DNA of 64,000 nt from CAIWHR01 sp963726775 (GTDB taxonomy: Bacteria > Pseudomonadota > Gammaproteobacteria > Burkholderiales > Casimicrobiaceae), in contig CAVSDL010000008.1 of assembly GCA_963726775.1 (NCBI GenBank), forward strand, positions 186,001 through 250,000, written 5' to 3'. The position numbers and the translations under genes were made by a program. The stretch's first letter is position 1, and the number at the start of each line of letters is the position of its first letter. The notes beneath the pieces were generated by a model that searched no databases, was not told the origin of the DNA, and was given only the letters and a program-made list of their open reading frames with translations. Of this stretch, positions 8,260-16,218 are shown one piece after another.

Positions 8260-9210
8260 ATGATCCGGTTGCCATGGGCTGTCGGCCTGCGCCGTCGCAC
8301 CGCGCGCACCGTCGCCGCGCTGGCCATGATGGCGTCCGCGCTGTTCGCGTCGGCGCTGCTGGCGCAAACGTCGGGGACGGACACCGCCGGCCCGCTGCCG
8401 ATACCCGCGCTGTCCGCGCATGTCACCGACCTCACGCAGACGCTGTCGCCCGCCGAAAAGCAGGCGCTCGAGGCGAAGCTTGCCGACTGGGAGGCGCGCA
8501 CCACCTACCAGCTCGCCGTGCTGATCGTACCGACGACGCGCCCCGAGCCGATCGAGGCGTTTTCGATTCGCGTAGCCGAAAAGTGGCGGCTTGGCCGGAA
8601 AGGCAAGGACAATGGCGTCCTGCTGCTGGCCGCGAAGGACGACAGGAAGTTGCGGATCGAAGCGGGCTACGGCCTCGAGGGCACGCTGACCGACGTCACG
8701 TCGCGCCGGATCATCGCCGAGACCATCGCGCCGCTCTTCCGCGACGGCAAATTCGCGGCTGGTATCGAAGCCGGCACGGATCGGATCATCGCCGTCGTCG
8801 GCGAGGGAAAACCCTTGCCGCCGCGGCCTGCAGATCATGTCCGGCGCGCCTCCGGCGGGAACGTCGATCTGGGTGGATTGCTGGTGATCCTGTTCATTGC
8901 CGTGCCGATCGTGGGCGGCGTACTGCGCGCGATCTTTGGCAGGCTCGCGGGATCGACCCTCGGAGCCGGAATCGTCGGCGCCGCCGCGTGGATCGTCGCG
9001 GGATCGATCGCGATTGCGATCGTTGCGGTGGTCGTCGCGTTCCTGGTGATGGCTTTCGCAGGCGCCGGCGGATTACCGGGCGGTCGGCGCGGCGGAATGG
9101 GATTTCCGACGGGGGGTGCCTGGGGCGGCGGCGGCGGATTCTCGGGGGGTGGCGGCTTCTCCGGGGGCGGCGGCAGTTTCGGCGGCGGCGGTGCATCGGG
9201 GGATTGGTGA
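8260..9210 (+). CDS. TPM-domain (YgcG-like) membrane protein
   Basis: The TPM domain is a beta-alpha fold found in bacterial and plant chloroplast proteins, in plants linked to photosystem II repair. This 316-residue protein has an N-terminal hydrophobic signal, the TPM domain (VTDLTQTLSPAEKQALEAKL, YQLAVLIVPTT, IEAGYGLEGTLTDV), then two membrane spans and a Gly/Ser-rich tail of GGGGFSG repeats ending in GASGDW. That domain order is the usual one for family members next to lemA. GTG 8254 two codons upstream is an alternative start. Confidence 0.9.
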   Translation: MIRLPWAVGLRRRTARTVAALAMMASALFASALLAQTSGTDTAGPLPIPALSAHVTDLTQTLSPAEKQALEAKLADWEARTTYQLAVLIVPTTRPEPIEAFSIRVAEKWRLGRKGKDNGVLLLAAKDDRKLRIEAGYGLEGTLTDVTSRRIIAETIAPLFRDGKFAAGIEAGTDRIIAVVGEGKPLPPRPADHVRRASGGNVDLGGLLVILFIAVPIVGGVLRAIFGRLAGSTLGAGIVGAAAWIVAGSIAIAIVAVVVAFLVMAFAGAGGLPGGRRGGMGFPTGGAWGGGGGFSGGGGFSGGGGSFGGGGASGDW

Positions 9211-9224
9211 ACGAGGGCGCAACG

Positions 9225-9734
9225 ATGACCGGCCAAAGTCTCCGTCGCCTGTTTCGTCATCTCGCGACCGACCACGGCAGCGTGCGCCGCGCGTTCCCGG
9301 CGTCAGAGCTCGCGCGGATCGAAGCCGCAATCGCCGCGGGCGAGCGCCGCCACCGCGGTCAGGTGCGTTTCGTCGTCGAGTCCTCGCTGCCCCTGGCACG
9401 CGTGCTGCGGCGCCTGCCGCCGCGCGAGCGCGCACTGGAAGTCTTTGGCCAGCTTCGGATCTGGGACACCGAGGAAAATTGCGGCGTCCTCGTCTACCTG
9501 CTGCTCGCCGACCGGGCTGTCGAGATCGTCGCCGACCGCGGCATCCACGGCAAGGTGGGCGTCACCGGATGGGAAGCGGTGTGCCGCAAGATGGAGGCTG
9601 CATTCCGCGCCGGCCGCTTTGCCGATGGCGCCGACGCGGGCATCGCCGACATCAACGTGTTGCTCGCGGAACACTATCCGCGAGTCGACACGGCGGGGCC
9701 GAACGAGCTGCCGGACGCGCCCGTCGTCATCTGA
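9225..9734 (+). CDS. Soluble TPM-domain protein
   Basis: A second, shorter TPM-domain protein (169 residues) with no signal peptide or membrane span. It reads RIEAAIAAGERRHRGQVRFVV, then WDTEENCGVLVYLLLADRAV and EIVADRGIHGKVG, which match the second TPM type usually found beside lemA and YgcG-like genes. GTG 9207 overlaps the stop of the previous gene and would add six residues; ATG 9225 is used here. It ends 18 bp before the convergent lplT stop; a 14-bp GC palindrome (9738-9751) fills that gap. Confidence 0.88.
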   Translation: MTGQSLRRLFRHLATDHGSVRRAFPASELARIEAAIAAGERRHRGQVRFVVESSLPLARVLRRLPPRERALEVFGQLRIWDTEENCGVLVYLLLADRAVEIVADRGIHGKVGVTGWEAVCRKMEAAFRAGRFADGADAGIADINVLLAEHYPRVDTAGPNELPDAPVVI

Positions 9735-9752
9735 GCCGCGCGGGCCCGCGCA

Positions 9753-11039
9753 TCAGTCGCGCGCGGCGTCCCCCGGGGCGGGCTTGTCCATGCCGATCAG
9801 GTGCAGCACGTCGCCGCGCGCCTGATTCATCCGGAAGCGCACTATCACAAGGAGCATCGTGCCCGTAACACTCAGCCCGAACAGCACGATCGCAACGTCC
9901 ACGGTGAGGCCCAGCTTCACCATCGTCGCGTAGAGCCCGACCATCACGAGAATGCCGATATTCTCGTTGAAGTTCTGTACGGCGATCGAATGGCCGGCCC
10001 CCATCAGGACGTGACCGCGGTGCTGCAGCAGCGCGTTCATCGGCACCACGAAGAATCCGGCGCACATGCCGATTGCGACCATCAGCAGGACGGCGACCGG
10101 TACCTGCGTCACCACGATCATCGTCATGACAATGAGACCCATTGCCGCGCCGACCGGCAGCACCTTCACGGAGCCGCGCAGCGACACGAATCTCGCCGCG
10201 ATGATCGCGCCAGCCGCGATTCCAACTGCGACCACTCCCTGCAGCATCGATGCCTGCGACAGGGTGAAACCCAGCGATTTCGCGGCCCAGTCAATGGCGA
10301 TGAACTGCAATGTCGCACCGGCCCCCCAGAACAGCGTCGTCGTCGCGAGCGAGATCTGACCGAGCTTGTCGCGCCAGAGTAGCGCGGTGCAATGCACGAA
10401 TTCCCGGATCAGGAACACGGGATTCCGGTTGACCATCCGGTGGTCGACTCCCGTATCGGGAATGAACCAGTTGAACGCCGCGGCGACCAGATAGATCGCC
10501 ATGATCACGCTGATCGCAGCCTCCGGCGGGGATTCGACTCCGGTGTCGATCATCGGGAGATCGAAACCCAGCAGCATCGTCGAGACCTTCTGCGTGATAA
10601 GCGAGCCGCCGAGCAGCACGCCAAGGATGATCGAACTGACGGTCGCGCCCTCGATCCAGCCGTTGGCGACGACCAGTTGCTGCGGCGGCAGCAGCTCCGT
10701 GAGAATCCCGTACTTGGCGGGCGAGTACGCGGCGGCACCCACGCCGACCACGGCGTAGGCGGCGAGCGGATGCACCCAGAAAAGCATCAGCGCGCAGCCG
10801 GCGATCTTGATGCCGTTGGAAATCAGCATCACGCGGCCTTTGCGCATCGAGTCGGCGAACGCGCCGACAAGCGGCGCGAATACGACGTAGGACACGACGA
10901 AGCATTGCTTCAGCGCCGGCGTCATCCACGACGGCTCGGCCAGGTCCCGCAGGAGCGCGATGGCGGCGATCAGCAGCGCGTTATCGGCCAGCGAACTGAA
11001 GAACTGCGCGGCCATGATCGTGTAGAAGCCAGACTTCAT
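9753..11039 (-). CDS. lplT: LplT, lysophospholipid transporter (MFS)
   Basis: LplT flips lysophospholipids across the inner membrane for re-acylation. The 428-residue protein begins MKSGFYTIMAAQFFSSLADN, has about 12 hydrophobic segments, and carries the family stretch YSPAKYGILTELLPP and the GFFVVPMNALLQHRG motif. The start at 11039 follows CGGAGGAC. In many gammaproteobacteria lplT neighbours the acyltransferase gene aas; here no acyltransferase is adjacent. The gene is divergent from alr, an order I recall from other betaproteobacteria. Confidence 0.92.
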   Translation of the reverse strand: MKSGFYTIMAAQFFSSLADNALLIAAIALLRDLAEPSWMTPALKQCFVVSYVVFAPLVGAFADSMRKGRVMLISNGIKIAGCALMLFWVHPLAAYAVVGVGAAAYSPAKYGILTELLPPQQLVVANGWIEGATVSSIILGVLLGGSLITQKVSTMLLGFDLPMIDTGVESPPEAAISVIMAIYLVAAAFNWFIPDTGVDHRMVNRNPVFLIREFVHCTALLWRDKLGQISLATTTLFWGAGATLQFIAIDWAAKSLGFTLSQASMLQGVVAVGIAAGAIIAARFVSLRGSVKVLPVGAAMGLIVMTMIVVTQVPVAVLLMVAIGMCAGFFVVPMNALLQHRGHVLMGAGHSIAVQNFNENIGILVMVGLYATMVKLGLTVDVAIVLFGLSVTGTMLLVIVRFRMNQARGDVLHLIGMDKPAPGDAARD

Positions 11040-11097
11040 CGTCCTCCGGAACCCGCCGGGCGCCACACACGCCCCAAGGGAAGCGGCGGGCATTGGG

Positions 11098-11103
11098 TAT
11101 AAT
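11098..11103 (+). promoter_or_regulatory. Consensus -10 hexamer upstream of alr
   Basis: A perfect TATAAT lies in the lplT-alr intergenic region, 140 bp before the preferred alr start and 35 bp before an upstream in-frame ATG at 11138. No convincing -35 is present at the usual spacing. Confidence 0.4.
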
Positions 11104-11242
11104 TCTAGGGTAAGGCCCGCGGCCCGCGCTTTATACCATGATTGCGAGGGACGGCACAGTCGCGCAGGTCGACGCGCGGCCGATCCGCACGCGTGTTGCC
11201 GCGCCAGTCAGCCACCCCGTCGCCGACCCTTTCAAACCCGCC

Positions 11243-12337
11243 ATGGCCCGCCCACTGTATGCCCAGCTGAACCTGTCCGCGCTGCGCGCCAATCTTGCGC
11301 AGGTGCGCCTTCGCGCGCCGAACACGCAGGTGCTCGCCGTGGTCAAGGCCAACGCCTACGGCCATGGACTCGCGCGCGTGGTGCCGGCGTTTTCCGATGC
11401 CGACGGTCTCGCGTTGCTGGAACTCGACGCCGCGCTGGCGCTGCGCGCATCGCATTACACGCGGCGCATTCTGCTGCTGGAAGGTTTTTTCGCTGCCGGC
11501 GAACTGCCCGAAATCGCGGCCAAGCGGCTCGGAGTCGTCGTCCATCATTCCGAGCAGGTGCGCATGCTCGAACATGCGCACCTCGAACGTCCGCTCGAGG
11601 TTTTCGTCAAGATCAATACCGGAATGAATCGCCTGGGATTGCGCCCTGCCGACGTTCCCGAGCTGATCGAGCGGCTGACGCATTGCGACTCGGTCGCGGC
11701 ACTGCGCTTGATGACGCATCTTGCGCGCGCCGAGGAGGAAGACGGGCTGAAGGACCAGCTTGCCACGTTCGACGCGACGTGCAAGGGGCTGCCGTACCCG
11801 CGTTCGATCGCCAATTCGGCCGGGATCGTCCGCTACGCCGACGTCGGCGGCGATATCGTCCGGCCCGGAATCATGCTCTATGGAGCGACGCCGTTTCCCT
11901 ACGACACCGCGGAAATGATGAATATTCGGCCGGCCATGACCCTGCGCTCGGAGATCGTCGCCGTGCAGGATCTGAAGGCCAACGACAGCGTCGGCTATGG
12001 CGGCGGCTACACGGCGTCGCGCGCCCATCGGATCGGCGTCGTGGCGTGCGGATATGCAGACGGCTATCCGCGCCACGCGCCGAACGGCACGCCGGTGCTC
12101 GTCTGCGGCAAGAAAGTGCGGATGGCCGGGCGCGTTTCCATGGACATGATCACCGTCGATCTCACCGACGCCCCGGAAGCGACTGTCGGCAGCCCCGTCG
12201 TTCTCTGGGGCGAGGGCTTGCCGGTCGACGATGTCGCGAGCGCGGCGGCAACGGTCGGATACGAGCTGCTCTGCGCGGTCGCGCCGCGAGTGCCGTTCGC
12301 GGTCACCAACGTCGGCCGCATCGATCTGGAGCTCTGA
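11243..12337 (+). CDS. alr: Alanine racemase
   Basis: Alr is the PLP-dependent enzyme that makes D-alanine for peptidoglycan. The 364-residue product starting MARPLYAQLNLSALRANL has the PLP lysine at Lys35 in AVVKANAYGHG, the NTGMNRLG segment, and the second catalytic tyrosine in CGYADGYPRHAPNG, plus MAGRVSMDMITVDL. The length matches the family (E. coli Alr 359). An upstream ATG at 11138 would add 35 residues without family similarity; it lies closer to the TATAAT at 11098, so a longer form cannot be excluded. hldD follows after 18 bp. Confidence 0.95.
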   Translation: MARPLYAQLNLSALRANLAQVRLRAPNTQVLAVVKANAYGHGLARVVPAFSDADGLALLELDAALALRASHYTRRILLLEGFFAAGELPEIAAKRLGVVVHHSEQVRMLEHAHLERPLEVFVKINTGMNRLGLRPADVPELIERLTHCDSVAALRLMTHLARAEEEDGLKDQLATFDATCKGLPYPRSIANSAGIVRYADVGGDIVRPGIMLYGATPFPYDTAEMMNIRPAMTLRSEIVAVQDLKANDSVGYGGGYTASRAHRIGVVACGYADGYPRHAPNGTPVLVCGKKVRMAGRVSMDMITVDLTDAPEATVGSPVVLWGEGLPVDDVASAAATVGYELLCAVAPRVPFAVTNVGRIDLEL

Positions 12338-12355
12338 CTCAGCGAAGGAAAACCC

Positions 12356-13363
12356 GTGTATACCGTCGTCACCGGCGCTGCCGGTTTTATCGGATCCAAT
12401 CTCGTGCGCGCTCTCAACGACCGCGGCGAGACGCGCATTCTCGCGGTCGACAACCTCGCCCGCGGCGACAAGTTCGTGAATCTCGTCGACTGCGAGATCG
12501 CCGATTACCTCGACAAGGATGATTTTCTCGCGCGCCTTGCCGAGGGCGACTTCGACGACGACATCACGGCGGTTCTGCACCAGGGGGCCTGCTCGGACAC
12601 GATCGAGAACGACGGCCGCTACATGATGGCCAACAATTACAGGTATTCGGTGTCGTTGCTTCAATGGTGCCAGGACAACGACGTGCCGCTGCTGTACGCA
12701 TCGAGCGCTTCGGTATACGGCGCCGGCGGCGCGTTCCGCGAGGAGCGTGCGTGCGAAGCGCCGCTCAACGTCTACGGCTACTCGAAATTTCAGTTCGACC
12801 AGTACGTGCGCGGCGTGTTGCCCGAGCGCACGGCGCAGGTCGCGGGGTTTCGCTACTTCAATGTTTACGGGCCGCGGGAACAGCACAAGGGACGGATGGC
12901 GTCCGTCGCCTTACACTTCTACCACCAGTTCCGCGCCGAAGGCCGGGTCAGGCTGTTCGAGGGCTCCGGCGGCTATGCGGCCGGCGAACAGCGACGCGAC
13001 TTCGTTTCGATCGAGGACGTCGTGAACGTCAATCTCGACTTTCTCGACCACGGCGAGCGCAGCGGGATATTCAACCTCGGCAGCGGCAATTCGGCGACAT
13101 TCAATGACGTCGCCATGACAACCATCAATGCGGTCCGCAGCGCCGATGGCATGCTGCCCCTGGCGCTGCCGAGCCTCGTCGCCGCCGGCGCCATCACTTA
13201 CATACCATTCCCGCCCGCACTGGTCGGCAGGTACCAGAGCCACACGGAAGCCGACCTCACGCGTCTCCGTGCCGCGGGATATGGTGTGCCGATGCTGGGC
13301 GTTCCCGAGGGCGTGTCCCGGTACGTCGAACGGCTGATTTCGCGATCGCCGGGCTCCACGTAA
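12356..13363 (+). CDS. hldD: HldD, ADP-L-glycero-D-manno-heptose 6-epimerase
   Basis: HldD (RfaD) converts ADP-D-glycero- to ADP-L-glycero-D-manno-heptose for the LPS inner core. The 335-residue SDR protein starts at GTG 12356 with the NADP motif TGAAGFIGSNLV, and shows YASSASVYGAG, the YGYSKFQFDQY catalytic YxxxK, FRYFNVYGPREQHKGRMAS and YQSHTEADL. It sits 18 bp after alr and may share its transcript. An hldD-cysM neighbourhood is familiar from Burkholderia and Ralstonia; here the ComEA-like genes lie between. Confidence 0.95.
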   Translation: MYTVVTGAAGFIGSNLVRALNDRGETRILAVDNLARGDKFVNLVDCEIADYLDKDDFLARLAEGDFDDDITAVLHQGACSDTIENDGRYMMANNYRYSVSLLQWCQDNDVPLLYASSASVYGAGGAFREERACEAPLNVYGYSKFQFDQYVRGVLPERTAQVAGFRYFNVYGPREQHKGRMASVALHFYHQFRAEGRVRLFEGSGGYAAGEQRRDFVSIEDVVNVNLDFLDHGERSGIFNLGSGNSATFNDVAMTTINAVRSADGMLPLALPSLVAAGAITYIPFPPALVGRYQSHTEADLTRLRAAGYGVPMLGVPEGVSRYVERLISRSPGST

Positions 13364-13447
13364 CGTTGGCGGCGTGCGGCGGAAGGTCACGCGAGTTGCG
13401 AGGCCTCCGATCCGTCGCGCATCGGCCCACTTACGATGGAGGACATC

Positions 13448-13831
13448 ATGCAACGACTGCTGCTGGCGCTCGGACTGTGCCTGTGCTCGGGTATCGCGCT
13501 CGCCACGATCAACATCAACACCGCTACCAAGGACGAACTGATCGCGCTTCCCGGGATCGGCCCGTCAAAGGCGCAGGCAATCCTCGACTACCGGAAAGCC
13601 CACGGACCCTTCAAATCAGTCGAGGAGTTGAAGGATGTCAAGGGCATCGGCGCCAAACGCTTCGAAAAATTGAAGCCCGAGCTCGCCGTAACCGGACCTA
13701 CCTCCGTGAAGGCGGCGACGAAGCCGGAGGGCAAAGGCGATGCATCCGCGCAGCGCACCGCCCGCGGCAACATCGCGGCAACCACGGTGCCTGCGAAGCG
13801 TGACATGCCAACGGGAGTGGTCAAACCCTGA
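13448..13831 (+). CDS. ComEA-like secreted helix-hairpin-helix protein
   Basis: ComEA-type proteins bind DNA through helix-hairpin-helix motifs and act in natural transformation in some bacteria. This 127-residue protein has a signal peptide ending near GIALA, then ININTATKDELIALPGIGPSKAQAILDYR and ELKDVKGIGAKRFEKLK, the two HhH halves. A basic, low-complexity tail of about 50 residues follows and ends in a proline. ATG 13448 has GGAGGA just upstream; ATG 13436 is in frame but encodes MEDI before the signal peptide. It shares its domain with the next gene, so the pair looks like a duplication. Confidence 0.88.
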   Translation: MQRLLLALGLCLCSGIALATININTATKDELIALPGIGPSKAQAILDYRKAHGPFKSVEELKDVKGIGAKRFEKLKPELAVTGPTSVKAATKPEGKGDASAQRTARGNIAATTVPAKRDMPTGVVKP

Positions 13832-14229
13832 GGTCGGCGCTCCGATGTCATCGGGCGAACGGTGCCGCGTGGCCGGAGCGACACGGTACCCGTCGCTGCC
13901 GGTCGCGCGGCGGGTCGTTGCGGGACATCCTCCATCGTGACGCGCGGCGCGTCGGCTGAACTCAACGGCTGCGGGCGGCCCGATGCCTCCCCTGTCGCCA
14001 AACTGATGGCTCTCCGAATCGCGGATTGCGGCCCGCAATACGATGTTCGGGATCACACCGTTCGCGGGATTCGGTGCCCCCGAGGCGCGGGAGGCCGTCG
14101 CCGGCCGTCGCGCGCACTTGCCTGCCGACGGGTCAACCCGTAACATCCACGCCGCGTTAAGGGTCATGCACCGGAAATTTTCCGGCGCCGTTGCGGCGCG
14201 CCCGCTGATTGTCCACTCGGAGTTCATAC
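13832..14229. other. 398-bp intergenic region between the two ComEA-like genes
   Basis: I see no gene here. Short open frames have no start signals or familiar sequence. Two inverted repeats are present: ACGGGT-CA-ACCCGT at 14128-14141 and CCGGAAA-T-TTTCCGG at 14171-14185. The second lies 45 bp before the next start codon and could be an operator or an mRNA hairpin. No clear sigma-70 promoter was recognised. Confidence 0.5.
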
Positions 14230-15033
14230 ATGAAACGGTTTCTTCTGCTCGTCGCTGCGCTGCTGTTCTCGGGATTCGCGCTCGCGGCGGTCAATATCAA
14301 CACGGCGACCCAGGCGGAGCTCGAGGCGCTGAACGGCATCGGCCCGGTCAAGGCCCAGGCCATCATCGACTATCGCAAGGCTAACGGCCCGTTCAAGTCC
14401 CTCGAACAGGTCAAGGACGTCAAAGGCGTCGGCGATGCGACGTTCGACAAGATCAAGGGCGACATTTCGCTGACCGGCAGCACGTCGGCGCCGGCGGCGA
14501 AGGCGGCAGCGCCAAAAGCGGAGACTGCCAAGGCGGCTTCACCCGCGGCGCCTGCCCCTGCCGCCGCGCCTGCCAAGGTCGAGGCGCCGAAGGCACCCGC
14601 CCCGACCCCGGCAGCCGCTCCGGCCGCACCCGCAAAGGTTGATACCCCCAAGGCCGCAATGCCGGCGGCGGCAGCCAAGGCGGACGCATCGAAAGTGCCC
14701 GCCAGCGCTCCGGCACCGGCCAGCCCGGCGGCAGCAGCGAAGGCCGACGCCGCCAAGGACGACAAGAAGGCCGCGGCCGGCAAGGACATGACCAAGGAAG
14801 ACAAGGCCGCCAAGGCGAAGGAAGACAAGGCCGCGAAGGACAAGGCCAAGGCGGACAAGGCCGCGAAAGACAAGGCCGCGAAGGAAGAAAAGGCTGCCAA
14901 GGACAAGGAAGCGAAGGACGCCAAGGACAAGGCCAAGGAAGACAAAGCTGCCAAGGCCAAGGCCGCGAAAGACGAGGCAGCGGCGAAAGACAAGGCGGCG
15001 AAGGATGCCAAGGACCCGGCACCGAAAAAGTGA
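14230..15033 (+). CDS. ComEA-like HhH protein with long Ala/Pro/Lys tail
   Basis: The first 90 residues mirror the neighbouring ComEA-like protein: signal peptide MKRFLLLVAALLFSGFALA, then VNINTATQAELEALNGIGPV and QVKDVKGVGDATFDKIKGD. About 175 residues of low complexity follow: first Ala/Pro-rich, then from about residue 180 a highly charged run built from KAAKDK and KEDKAAKAK units, reminiscent of histone H1-like bacterial tails. The total of 267 residues is far longer than typical ComEA. ATG 14230 is chosen because the signal peptide starts there. I infer an exported DNA-binding protein with a flexible polycationic extension; the tail's role is unknown. A strong hairpin follows. Confidence 0.85.
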   Translation: MKRFLLLVAALLFSGFALAAVNINTATQAELEALNGIGPVKAQAIIDYRKANGPFKSLEQVKDVKGVGDATFDKIKGDISLTGSTSAPAAKAAAPKAETAKAASPAAPAPAAAPAKVEAPKAPAPTPAAAPAAPAKVDTPKAAMPAAAAKADASKVPASAPAPASPAAAAKADAAKDDKKAAAGKDMTKEDKAAKAKEDKAAKDKAKADKAAKDKAAKEEKAAKDKEAKDAKDKAKEDKAAKAKAAKDEAAAKDKAAKDAKDPAPKK

Positions 15034-15054
15034 CCGCAGCCAACATGGCAGGAA

Positions 15055-15083
15055 GCAAACCCCGCCCGCGAGGCGGGGTTTGC
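15055..15083 (+). terminator. Hairpin terminator after the second ComEA-like gene
   Basis: A perfect 12-bp stem (GCAAACCCCGCC pairing with GGCGGGGTTTGC) with a five-base loop starts 22 bp after the stop codon. Only a short T-rich stretch (GTTTG) follows, so it is strong in stem but weak in U-tract. Confidence 0.75.
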
Positions 15084-15139
15084 GTTTGGGTCACTGCATT
15101 TGCCGCTGGACGAACGCTTGGTGCCGATCGACCCGCGCG

Positions 15140-15184
15140 TCAGTGTATCCGGTAGGCCGCGTGGCAGGCGACGCATTGCCGCAT
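15140..15184 (-). pseudogene. Possible remnant of a c-type cytochrome 3' end
   Basis: On the minus strand a short open frame ends with MRQCVACHAAYRIH and a TGA at 15140-15142. The CxxCH heme-binding motif followed by AYR at the very C-terminus resembles cytochrome c'-like proteins. The frame is closed by a stop at 15257-15259, so at most 38 codons remain, and the rest of such a gene would have to lie inside cysM. It could be chance, but it could also be the trace of a deleted cytochrome gene. Confidence 0.3.
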
Positions 15185-15244
15185 GACCGTGCCTGGCGCA
15201 GCGCCGGGCGCGGCAACGACGGCGGCGCGGCGCGAACGCTCGGC

Positions 15245-15250
15245 TACAAT
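15245..15250 (+). promoter_or_regulatory. Possible -10 element for cysM
   Basis: A TACAAT hexamer lies 26 bp before the cysM ATG, a sensible position for a short leader. No strong -35 is visible. Confidence 0.4.
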
Positions 15251-15276
15251 GCGACGTCAGTGGCCGCACGCATTAC

Positions 15277-16164
15277 ATGTTCCCCACACTGGAATCCACC
15301 GTCGGCAACACGCCGCTCGTACGGCTGCAGCGGCTGCCGGGGGTTACGTCGAACGTGATTCTCGGCAAGCTCGAGGGCGACAACCCGGCGGGCTCGGTCA
15401 AGGATCGCCCGGCGCTGTCGATGATCGTCGAGGCCGAGAAGCGCGGCGACATCAGGCCCGGTGACACGCTGCTCGAGGCAACGTCGGGCAATACCGGCAT
15501 TGCGCTCGCGATGGTCGCCGCGATGAAGGGTTATCGGATGCTCCTGGTGATGCCCGACAACCAGTCGCAGGAGCGCCGCCAGACGATGCGCGCGTTCGGC
15601 GCCGAGCTGGTGCTGACGCCGAAGGCGGGCGGCATGGAAAACGCGCGCGACACCGCGGAACGGATGCGCGGGGAAGGAAAGGGCTTCATCCTCGACCAGT
15701 TCGCGAACCCCGACAATCCACTCGCGCACTATCGCGGCACCGGCCCCGAAATCTGGCGCGACACGAAAGGCGCCGTCACGCATTTCGTGTCGGCGATGGG
15801 CACGACCGGCACGATCATGGGCGTCTCGCGGTTCCTGAAGGAGCAGAACCCGGCCATCGCGATCATCGGCGCGCAACCGGAGGAAGGCTCGCAGATCCCG
15901 GGGATCCGCAAGTGGCCCGACGCCTACCTGCCGAAGATATTCGACCGCAGCCGCGTCGATCGCATCGAAACCGTGTCGCAGGGTGAAGCGGAGGCGATGG
16001 CGCGACAGCTGGCAAGCGAGGAGGGGATCTTCGGCGGCATCTCGGCAGGAGGCGCGTGCGCCGTAGCGCTGCGCATCGCGCGCGAGGTCCGGAACGCGAC
16101 TATCGTATTCATCGTCTGCGATCGCGGTGATCGCTACCTCTCGACCGGAGTGTTTCCGGCCTGA
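15277..16164 (+). CDS. cysM: CysM, cysteine synthase B
   Basis: CysM is the PLP-dependent O-acetylserine sulfhydrylase B, which can also use thiosulfate. The 295-residue protein starts MFPTLESTVGNTPLVRLQRL, has the PLP lysine Lys42 in NPAGSVKDRPA, the phosphate/substrate loop EATSGNTGIALAMVAA, and MPDNQSQERRQTMRAFGAEL, which is typical of CysM rather than CysK. The C-terminal FIVCDRGDRYLSTGVF is also typical of the family. The shorter length compared with CysK (about 320) agrees. It follows the ComEA-like genes and precedes the exonuclease gene by 54 bp. Confidence 0.95.
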   Translation: MFPTLESTVGNTPLVRLQRLPGVTSNVILGKLEGDNPAGSVKDRPALSMIVEAEKRGDIRPGDTLLEATSGNTGIALAMVAAMKGYRMLLVMPDNQSQERRQTMRAFGAELVLTPKAGGMENARDTAERMRGEGKGFILDQFANPDNPLAHYRGTGPEIWRDTKGAVTHFVSAMGTTGTIMGVSRFLKEQNPAIAIIGAQPEEGSQIPGIRKWPDAYLPKIFDRSRVDRIETVSQGEAEAMARQLASEEGIFGGISAGGACAVALRIAREVRNATIVFIVCDRGDRYLSTGVFPA

Positions 16165-16218
16165 GCGCAGGAACGCAACCGGCATCGCCGGTCTCGCGCC
16201 CTTCCCGGGAATCCACGC

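Noticed and set aside
14370..15269. Minus-strand open frame opposite the long-tailed ComEA-like gene
   Set aside because: A repetitive Ser/Leu/Ala shadow of the Lys/Ala repeat tail.
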